NCBI GenBank assembly: GCA_049600855.1
Contig: JBMYQA010000145.1
Span: 1 to 14,399, forward strand
Direction of reading: 5' to 3'
Source: JBMYQA01 sp049600855
GTDB taxonomy: Bacteria; Bacteroidota; Bacteroidia; Cytophagales; Flammeovirgaceae
DNA length: 14,399 bases
A program made the position numbers and the translations under genes. Positions within the stretch are counted from its first letter, which is position 1. Every line of letters begins with the position of its first letter. The notes beneath the pieces were generated by a model. The model worked only from the letters and a program-made list of their open reading frames with translations, did not search any database and was not told where the DNA came from. Of this stretch, positions 7,642 to 13,315 are shown piece after piece.

Positions 7642-8418
7642 TTATTGAACTGGCGAAGATACTTTTTGTTGCGCATTCACCGTTTGGGTAGCATGATAAA
7701 TCTCTGTAAGCAAGTCTGGGTTTTCTTCTACAGCAGTACCGACTACAATTAAATCAGCACCAGCAGTCAGGGCTGCTTCTGCCTGTTGTCCAGTGCGAAT
7801 TCCACCACCAATAATAATGGGTAAATCGACACTTTTACGAACATAGTGAATGGTTTTTGTACTAATTGGCTTTAGCGCTCCACTCCCACCATCCATAAAA
7901 ACGATTTTCATGCCCAACATTTCTCCTGCCATGGCTGTTGCTGCAGCAATTTCAGGTTTATCATAAGGAATTGGAGTTGTATTACTGATGTAAGAAACAG
8001 TCGTTTGGTTGCCGCAATTAATGAGCATATACCCCGTAGAAATGACATCTAGCGATGATTTTTTAAGAATGGGGGCAGCTACTACATGTTGTCCAATGAG
8101 GTATTCGGGGTTTCTACCAGAAATTAAGCAGAGGAGCAAAATCGCGTCAGCAGCATTAGAAATGTGCAAATTACTACCTGGAAATATAACGATGGGAATA
8201 TTCGTTTTTTCCTTGATGGTTCGGATGACCTGCTCAAAGCGATCAGAAGTGATTAAACTTCCCCCAATAAAGAAAAAATCGGGAGGAGTTGTTGCCGCGA
8301 GATCTATGAGCCGATTACATGCTGAGCCATCTACTTTATCTGGATCAATTAGAATGGCAAAAGACTTGCGGGCTATTGATCGCCTTTCTCGTAATATGTT
8401 GTAAACCTTTTCCGTCAT
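7642..8418 (-). CDS. Geranylgeranylglyceryl phosphate synthase family protein (PcrB/GGGPS-like)
   Basis: This is a TIM-barrel prenyltransferase expected to join sn-glycerol-1-phosphate to a polyprenyl diphosphate, forming an ether bond. Family signatures are all in place: AILIDPDK (21-28) with the metal/substrate aspartate near the N-terminus, the FIGGS loop (50-54), IFPGS (78-82), the TGYMLINCG strand (128-136), and FMDGGSGA (174-181). The phosphate-binding loops IIGGGIRT (202-209) and AGADLIVVGTAVEE (219-232) close the barrel. The length of 258 aa matches the bacterial group II enzymes known from Bacteroidota, which are homologous to the archaeal lipid enzyme. The start ATG 8418 leaves a normal short N-terminal helix. 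The C-terminal tail (about 246-258) is low-complexity and probably disordered. The prenyl chain length cannot be read from the sequence by eye. It is the first gene of the leftward set, divergent from pyruvate kinase. Confidence 0.92.
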   Translation of the reverse strand: MTEKVYNILRERRSIARKSFAILIDPDKVDGSACNRLIDLAATTPPDFFFIGGSLITSDRFEQVIRTIKEKTNIPIVIFPGSNLHISNAADAILLLCLISGRNPEYLIGQHVVAAPILKKSSLDVISTGYMLINCGNQTTVSYISNTTPIPYDKPEIAAATAMAGEMLGMKIVFMDGGSGALKPISTKTIHYVRKSVDLPIIIGGGIRTGQQAEAALTAGADLIVVGTAVEENPDLLTEIYHATQTVNAQQKVSSPVQ

Positions 8419-8586
8419 TCGCTTGGACTAATTTGCCGCCTTTTACTTATAGATGAACTTTTCAATCCTATGGTAACAAGGGCTGAGTTGGGGCAAAACT
8501 AAACAAAATTCTTCCTCAAACTTAATGTTTTGAAAATTTGATGGATGCTGAGCACTTTTTTCCTGTGCCAACACCTTGCCAACTAT

Positions 8587-8635
8587 GCATTCGATTGCAT
8601 GAGATGCACCGCATAAAAAACGCATAAACTTGCAT
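8587..8635. promoter_or_regulatory. Cluster of GCAT motifs, candidate operator
   Basis: GCAT occurs at 8587, 8597, 8611, 8622 and 8632, with a near-match GCAC at 8606. The last three read GCATAA. Several spacings are 10 or 11 bases, about one helical turn. The cluster lies between two divergent genes. A transcription-factor binding array is inference. Confidence 0.3.
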
Positions 8636-8659
8636 AATTTATTTAATTTCATGCCGAAA

Positions 8660-8702
8660 AAAAGCAATCAATTCTTATTTTAGAAATAATTGATTTGCTT
8701 TT
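8660..8702. other. Long interrupted hairpin upstream of pyk
   Basis: The arms AAAAGCAATCAATT (8660-8673) and AATTGATTTGCTTTT (8688-8702) pair over 14 bp with one bulged base. An inner ATTT/AAAT stem lies inside the loop. The right arm runs into a T-rich tract on the plus strand, so it resembles a terminator, yet no plus-strand gene ends here. It may be an operator or a 5' leader structure. Confidence 0.4.
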
Positions 8703-8831
8703 CCTTCCTTAATAAACAAATGTTAGACAAACACTTTGCTAAATGCCTATCTGAAACGATTATTAGAAGTATTCTAAGCTATAACATACTGATTGACAGC
8801 AATATTGAACTAATTTAAACCCAGACTCTTT

Positions 8832-10265
8832 ATGAGCAACTATTTCAACAAAACAAAGATTGTAGCCACAGTTGGGCCTGCATCTAATACAAAAGAGAAG
8901 CTGCACGAATTAATTGTAGCGGGCGTTAATGTATTTAGGCTAAACTTTTCACACGGCACCCATGAGCAACATGCCTCCGTGATTAAGGCTATCCAAGAAT
9001 TGAATCAAGCATTCAATTATAATGTAAGCATTTTACAAGACTTACAAGGTCCAAAAATCCGAATTGGCGAAATTGAAAATGATGGGTTTGATTTAGAACC
9101 AGGTTCAGAATTAATCATCACTACAGAAAAGGTGATGGGGAAAAAAGGCAGGGTGAGTTGTTCATATCAATCGCTTACTTCTGATGTAAAAGCAGGAGAT
9201 ATGATCATGATTGATGATGGAAATATTCAAGTTCGGGTATTTGCTGTAGAGCCCAAAGAGATTCATACCGAAGTAATTTATGGGGGCTTTTTAAAGCCGC
9301 GTAAAGGAATGAACTTGCCTGATACGGATATTTCAGAACCTTCACTGACCAAAAAAGATAAGAAAGACCTCGCCTTTGGATTGAAAATGGGCGTTGATTG
9401 GGTAGCGATTTCTTTTGTACGCACTCCTGGCGATATTATTAATTTGCGTGCCATTATTTCTGAAAGCGAAAACCCAGAAGCAAAGATTATTGCCAAAATG
9501 GAACGCCCAGAAGCCATCGAGAACATGGATGAAATTATTGAACAGGCCGATGGACTTATGGTGGCCCGGGGTGATTTAGGGGTGGAAATTCCGCTGGAAG
9601 AGGTGCCTGTTGAACAAAAGCGAATGGTGAAGCGCTGTAATAAGGCTGCAAAGCCTGTGATTATTGCCACCCAAATGATGGAGAGCATGATCGAAAACCC
9701 TCGCCCAACTCGTGCAGAAGCAAATGATGTAGCCAATGCTGTACTGGATGGAGCAGATGCCGTTATGCTAAGTGCAGAGACTGCTGCGGGAAAATATCCT
9801 GTTATCGTGATCCAAGCCATGTCTAAAATCATTCGATCAGTAGAACAAAACGCGACAAGCATCTATAATAACTACTACAAGGCCAATACAGATTCCGAAG
9901 AATTTGGAAGTGAAGCCATCGTAAATAGTGCTTGTCGAATTGCCCAGGTAGGAAATGCAAAAGCAATTATCGGGATGACTTTCTCAGGATTTACAGCTTT
10001 CAAAATCTCTCGAAACCGTCCTACTGCGGATATCTTTATCTTCAGTGCCAATAAAAAATTACTCAGCCAGCTGAATTTACTTTGGGGGGTTCGGGGCTAT
10101 TATTACAATAAATATGAATCCACTGATCGTACTTTTGACGATATGGAGGAAATCTTGGTGCGTGAAGGACACCTGAGAAGAGGCGATATTTACCTGACTA
10201 CAGCCAGCATGCCTATAGGAGCAAAAAAGCGGACAAACGTAGTCAAGTTTAATACGGTAGCTTAA
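8832..10265 (+). CDS. pyk: Pyruvate kinase
   Basis: This enzyme converts phosphoenolpyruvate and ADP to pyruvate and ATP, the last step of glycolysis in the cytoplasm. The N-terminal TKIVATVGPAS (8-18) and RLNFSHG (36-42) open the (beta/alpha)8 A domain. The B domain is the insertion at about 75-170. The active-site block IIAKMERPEAIENMDEII (219-236) carries the catalytic lysine K222 and metal ligand E224, and ARGDLGVEIP (245-254) supplies metal ligand D248. The conserved ATQMMESMIENPRPTRAE (279-296) follows, with T280. The C-terminal regulatory C domain covers about 355-477. The 477-aa length is normal for the bacterial enzyme, and no catalytic residue is missing. The start ATG 8832 sits directly before the conserved N-terminus. 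The gene is monocistronic by layout: divergent from the GGGPS-like gene and followed by a strong terminator. Confidence 0.98.
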   Translation: MSNYFNKTKIVATVGPASNTKEKLHELIVAGVNVFRLNFSHGTHEQHASVIKAIQELNQAFNYNVSILQDLQGPKIRIGEIENDGFDLEPGSELIITTEKVMGKKGRVSCSYQSLTSDVKAGDMIMIDDGNIQVRVFAVEPKEIHTEVIYGGFLKPRKGMNLPDTDISEPSLTKKDKKDLAFGLKMGVDWVAISFVRTPGDIINLRAIISESENPEAKIIAKMERPEAIENMDEIIEQADGLMVARGDLGVEIPLEEVPVEQKRMVKRCNKAAKPVIIATQMMESMIENPRPTRAEANDVANAVLDGADAVMLSAETAAGKYPVIVIQAMSKIIRSVEQNATSIYNNYYKANTDSEEFGSEAIVNSACRIAQVGNAKAIIGMTFSGFTAFKISRNRPTADIFIFSANKKLLSQLNLLWGVRGYYYNKYESTDRTFDDMEEILVREGHLRRGDIYLTTASMPIGAKKRTNVVKFNTVA

Positions 10266-10285
10266 TTTTAAAAAAATTGTTGCAT

Positions 10286-10335
10286 AAAGGCTTAGGTAGC
10301 ACGATACAACTGTTACCTGAGCCTTTTTGGTTTTA
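10286..10335 (+). terminator. Intrinsic terminator of pyk
   Basis: A 13-bp stem is formed by AAAGGCTTAGGTA (10286-10298) and TACCTGAGCCTTT (10314-10326), with one T-G wobble and a 15-base loop. The descending arm runs into TTTTTGGTTTT. It starts 20 bases after the pyk stop codon. Confidence 0.85.
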
Positions 10336-10359
10336 AGATAATTTTTTCCCTGAAAGCGT

Positions 10360-10367
10360 TATCTTTG
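10360..10367 (+). promoter_or_regulatory. Candidate Bacteroidota -7 promoter element
   Basis: TATCTTTG matches the TAnnTTTG -7 consensus of the Bacteroidota primary sigma factor exactly. It ends four bases before the ATG at 10372. Transcription starting a few bases downstream would give a leaderless or nearly leaderless mRNA. No TTG-type -33 element is seen at the usual 19-21 base spacing. Confidence 0.45.
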
Positions 10368-10371
10368 AGAT

Positions 10372-11904
10372 ATGAAGAAGCTTCCGATTGGTATACAAGA
10401 TTTCAAAAAGCTAAGAGAACAAAATTTACTTTATGTTGATAAAACCCAACATATTCATCAGTTAGTTGATGAAGGTAATTATTTTTTTCTCGCTCGACCA
10501 AGGCGGTTTGGCAAGAGCTTATTAGTATCTACGTTGGCCGAATTGTTTAAAGGAAGCAAAAAGTTATTTGATGGTTTATGGATTGAGGATCAATGGGATT
10601 GGACACAAACCCATCCTGTGATTGAAATTCGATTCAATGAGTCGGCTTACAAAGACATAGGACTGTTAAACGATATCAATAGACGGTTAGAAGAAATTGC
10701 AAAAGAATATGAAATCACGCTAAGTGAAGAAAATTATGTATTGCGATTTCGAGAGCTCATTCTAGCCTTATCCGCTCAGTTTGGCAAAGTAGTGCTTTTA
10801 ATTGATGAGTATGATAAACCCATTATTGATTATTTAGAAGACATTCCCAAAGCGAAAGAGCAACGTAATATCCTCAAAGGGTTTTATTCGGTACTCAAGC
10901 CTTTAGATGCAAATATTCGCTTTGTCTTTTTAACAGGAGTAAGCAAGTTTAGTCGGGTATCTATTTTCTCAGAACTAAATAACCTGTTGGATTTAACACT
11001 TCACAGTGATTATGCCGATTTGTTTGGATATACCCAACAAGAGTTGGAATACTATTTTGCTGATCGCATAGAAGCCATAGCGGATGAGTTTGGAGGTAAA
11101 GCCGCATTATTGAATGAAATTAAATCATGGTATAATGGTTATACTTGGGATACCACACATTACGTTTACAATCCTTTCTCAATTTTAAATTTTTTCAGTA
11201 AAAGGACGTTTCAAAACTATTGGTTTGAAACAGGTACGCCTACATTTTTAATCAAATTACTCAGAGAACAAGGGGTTTATGATGTCTCGCACATTGAGAC
11301 TTCATATGCGTCGTTTGATAGTTATGAATTAGATCGAATATCGTATACCAGCTTGCTTTTTCAAACGGGTTATTTGACGATTAAAGAAGATTTAGGTTAC
11401 GGACTTTTTGTTTTAGGCTACCCCAACAAAGAAGTACGCGCCTCAATGTTACATTACCTCATTGCGGATTACGTAGATGGCGACCAAGGCGCAGCAGCAG
11501 CACCCGCATTACAAATGCTTCGAGCCTTAGATGTTGGCAACACCGAACAAGTAAAAGTTCAAATTAATGCGATTCTTGGCGCTATACCATATAACTTACA
11601 TCAAAAAAATGAGTCATATTATCACACAGTCATGCACTTAGCCTTTAGTTTAATTGGAGCTCATGTGCAATCAGAAATTCATGTAGCAAAAGGCAGGTTA
11701 GATACTATTGTGCATGCGAAACAAGACATTTACATTTTTGAGTTTAAAACAAATAGTTCCGCTGAAGAAGCAATGGCACAAATTAAAGAAATGGGCTATG
11801 CCCAACCTTATTTAGGAAACGATAAACCAGTAATCGGTATTGGAGTTAGTTTTAATACAGAGTTGCGAGAAATAGATAGTTGGTTGGTCGAAAAGCTGAG
11901 TTAA
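10372..11904 (+). CDS. AAA-ATPase-like / PD-(D/E)XK nuclease-like protein, 510 aa
   Basis: The N-terminus PIGIQDFKKLREQNLLYVDKT followed by FLARPRRFGKSLLVSTL is the hallmark of the AAA-ATPase-like family (PF09820 type). Its Walker A-like loop is at 42-50 (RPRRFGKSL), Walker B VVLLIDEYDKP at 140-150, and a sensor-like segment FLTGVSKFS at 186-194. The C-terminal part (about 405-495) has the PD-(D/E)XK nuclease fold signature: E435, D444 in GRLDTIV, and E457-x-K459 in IFEFKTN. Full length for the family is about 510-580 aa, so the gene is intact. Members are very abundant in Bacteroidota, often many per genome, and their biological role is not established; proposals include nucleic-acid processing or defence. 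It stands alone between the pyk terminator and a glycosyltransferase 46 bases downstream. Nuclease activity is inference from retained catalytic residues. Confidence 0.9.
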   Translation: MKKLPIGIQDFKKLREQNLLYVDKTQHIHQLVDEGNYFFLARPRRFGKSLLVSTLAELFKGSKKLFDGLWIEDQWDWTQTHPVIEIRFNESAYKDIGLLNDINRRLEEIAKEYEITLSEENYVLRFRELILALSAQFGKVVLLIDEYDKPIIDYLEDIPKAKEQRNILKGFYSVLKPLDANIRFVFLTGVSKFSRVSIFSELNNLLDLTLHSDYADLFGYTQQELEYYFADRIEAIADEFGGKAALLNEIKSWYNGYTWDTTHYVYNPFSILNFFSKRTFQNYWFETGTPTFLIKLLREQGVYDVSHIETSYASFDSYELDRISYTSLLFQTGYLTIKEDLGYGLFVLGYPNKEVRASMLHYLIADYVDGDQGAAAAPALQMLRALDVGNTEQVKVQINAILGAIPYNLHQKNESYYHTVMHLAFSLIGAHVQSEIHVAKGRLDTIVHAKQDIYIFEFKTNSSAEEAMAQIKEMGYAQPYLGNDKPVIGIGVSFNTELREIDSWLVEKLS

Positions 11905-11950
11905 ATTAGCATGCTTTTACACTTCTTTGCTTGTTATTTCAATCACGTTC

Positions 11951-12961
11951 ATGACAGTTGATGTTTCTAATTCACTTCCCTTAGTTTCCATTCTCATTGC
12001 TGCTAGAAATGAGGAAGCCAATATCATTGCCTGCCTAACAGCCATTACAAAGCTAGATTATCCCTCAGCTAAATTCGAAGTATGGATTGGAGACGACCAA
12101 TCTTCCGATCAAACACACCAATTAGTTGCTACATTCATTCAAAACAAACCCAATTTCCACCTGAAGTATATTAACGGAAACCTTGGTAATGCCCAAGGAA
12201 AGGCGAATGTATTAGCACACCTAGCCCATGAAGCACAAGGGGAGTTGTTTTGCATTACTGATGCAGATGTCGTGGTGCCCCCCACTTGGATTCAGGGTTT
12301 ACTAGAATCTTACCAGAATCAGGTTGGAATGATTACAGGAGTGACTTCGGTCAGTGGGCAATCCCTTTTCGCCAAATGCCAATCAATGGATTGGTTGTAT
12401 GCACTCTCACTCATCAAGCTAGCTTCAGCGGTAGGAAAACCTGTAACAGCAATGGGAAATAACATGCTGATAACGCGGGAAGCTTATTTTAGCGTAGGAG
12501 GATATGAAACCATTCCGTTTTCTGTCACAGAAGATTTCGAGTTATTTCGGCAAGTAAAGCAGCAAGGCTGGCAAACCAAGCAGCTTTATCATCGAAAAGT
12601 ATTGGCACAAACGTTACCTGTAACGAGTTGGCAAGCGTTATTGCAGCAACGAAAGCGATGGATGGTAGGAGCCATGCAGGTAGCTTGGTACATCAAAAGC
12701 TTACTGGCTTCACAACTTGTTTTATACCTAGTCATAGCCCTATTATTAGTCAGTCAACCGGTATTAGCGCTCAGCTTATGGTTCCTAAAAGCAGGTCTGC
12801 AAGCAATTTGGATGACGTACCACCTATGGAAGCTCAAACAATACTCCCTCCTTCTATATCTACCCTTCTACGAGCCTTATTTTATTGTACTTTCTTTGAG
12901 TTCGTTAGTCTATTCCTTTTCCTCCTCATCGGTAACATGGAAAGGGCGAGTGTATTCTTGA
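11951..12961 (+). CDS. Family 2 glycosyltransferase with C-terminal membrane segments
   Basis: The catalytic domain is GT-A type, using a nucleotide-sugar donor. I prefer ATG 11951 (336 aa); a longer frame from TTG 11927 adds eight residues. Numbering from ATG 11951, the nucleotide-binding strand is SILIAARNEE (13-22), aspartates lie in IGDDQSSD (46-53), the metal-binding TDAD is at 103-106 and the catalytic-base region TEDFEL at 193-198. The QQRKRW motif (232-237) is the Q-x-x-R-W signature of processive-type GT2 enzymes. Two or more hydrophobic stretches (about 252-280 and 300-325) anchor it in the membrane. The ending VTWKGRVYS is typical for this group, so the C-terminus is complete. Unlike many relatives it lacks an N-terminal membrane helix. 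The product is probably a cell-surface polysaccharide or glycolipid; the sugar and acceptor are unknown. Confidence 0.88.
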   Translation: MTVDVSNSLPLVSILIAARNEEANIIACLTAITKLDYPSAKFEVWIGDDQSSDQTHQLVATFIQNKPNFHLKYINGNLGNAQGKANVLAHLAHEAQGELFCITDADVVVPPTWIQGLLESYQNQVGMITGVTSVSGQSLFAKCQSMDWLYALSLIKLASAVGKPVTAMGNNMLITREAYFSVGGYETIPFSVTEDFELFRQVKQQGWQTKQLYHRKVLAQTLPVTSWQALLQQRKRWMVGAMQVAWYIKSLLASQLVLYLVIALLLVSQPVLALSLWFLKAGLQAIWMTYHLWKLKQYSLLLYLPFYEPYFIVLSLSSLVYSFSSSSVTWKGRVYS

Positions 12962-13001
12962 GGTCGTTAGCAGATGATAAAATGGCACTTTCTGCGACCT
13001 C
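12960..13001 (+). terminator. Bulged hairpin overlapping the glycosyltransferase stop, weak terminator candidate
   Basis: GAGGTCG (12960-12966) pairs with CGACCTC (12995-13001). CAGA (12971-12974) pairs with TCTG (12991-12994), leaving a four-base bulge (TTAG) and a 16-base loop. It begins inside the TGA stop codon. No clear T tract follows, so intrinsic termination is only possible, not shown. Confidence 0.35.
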
Positions 13002-13315
13002 CTTCATAAAAGCAAACTGCCTAATAACACTAGCAATTCGAAAACGATTGCATCTTTAAAATCAGCCTAAACTGTAAAAAAAGATGTAAATTTTCAGTAG
13101 AAAAGTTTTAATAACTCATAATTATTGCGCTTAATTGCAAGCAATATTTTAATCTCATGATGATGGAACTATCAAATCAGCAAAATAGTACAATAACTAG
13201 TTAGGATACTATTTGATTTGGTAGGGTGAAAGTAAAATCGGTGAAGTAAGCCGTTTTATTTATGGAGTTCCGTTGTCGAGTAGGTTGATGGTTTAAATGT
13301 TAAAATGTAAGGAAG
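12962..13315. other. Intergenic region upstream of the DAHP synthase/chorismate mutase gene
   Basis: This 354-base stretch holds no convincing gene. It contains the weak terminator-like hairpin at its left end, a 15-codon ORF (13157-13204) and a large bulged hairpin (13169-13224). It should also hold the promoter of the downstream gene; I found no clear -33/-7 pair. Confidence 0.55.
13169..13224. other. Large bulged hairpin in the leader of the DAHP synthase gene
   Basis: CTATCAAATC (13169-13178) plus AAATAGTA (13183-13190) pairs with TACTATTT (13207-13214) plus GATTTGGTAG (13215-13224). That is 18 pairs with one mismatch or G-U pair and a four-base bulge (AGCA). The 16-base loop contains the palindrome AACTAGTT. 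It lies 91 bases before the start codon. There is no T tract on either side, so it is not an ordinary terminator; a regulatory RNA structure or protein-binding site is possible. Confidence 0.55.

Larger units (their letters stand above)
8419..8831. other. Divergent intergenic region between the GGGPS-like gene and pyk
   Basis: This 413-base region should carry promoters in both directions. It contains a cluster of GCAT motifs (8587-8635) and a long interrupted hairpin (8660-8702). A 74-codon minus-strand frame at 8443-8667 is present, but its composition is unconvincing and I do not call it a gene. I could not assign a -33/-7 promoter pair with confidence. Confidence 0.5.

Noticed and set aside
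8443..8667. 74-codon minus-strand ORF in the divergent intergenic region
   Set aside because: Its composition (several Cys, Phe and Lys clusters) has no protein-like domain pattern, it overlaps the GCAT cluster and the hairpin arm, and it has no recognisable homology or ribosome binding site.
9278..9862. 194-codon minus-strand ORF inside pyk
   Set aside because: It is a Ser/Ile/Ala-rich antisense shadow of the strongly conserved pyruvate kinase active-site region.
12628..13059. 143-codon plus-strand ORF overlapping the glycosyltransferase
   Set aside because: It lies mostly in an alternate frame of the glycosyltransferase, whose conserved QQRKRW and C-terminal motifs are clearly the coding frame.
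13132..13147. GCTTAATTGCAAGC inverted repeat as a terminator or operator
   Set aside because: The arms are short and pair only partially, with no T tract or conserved context.
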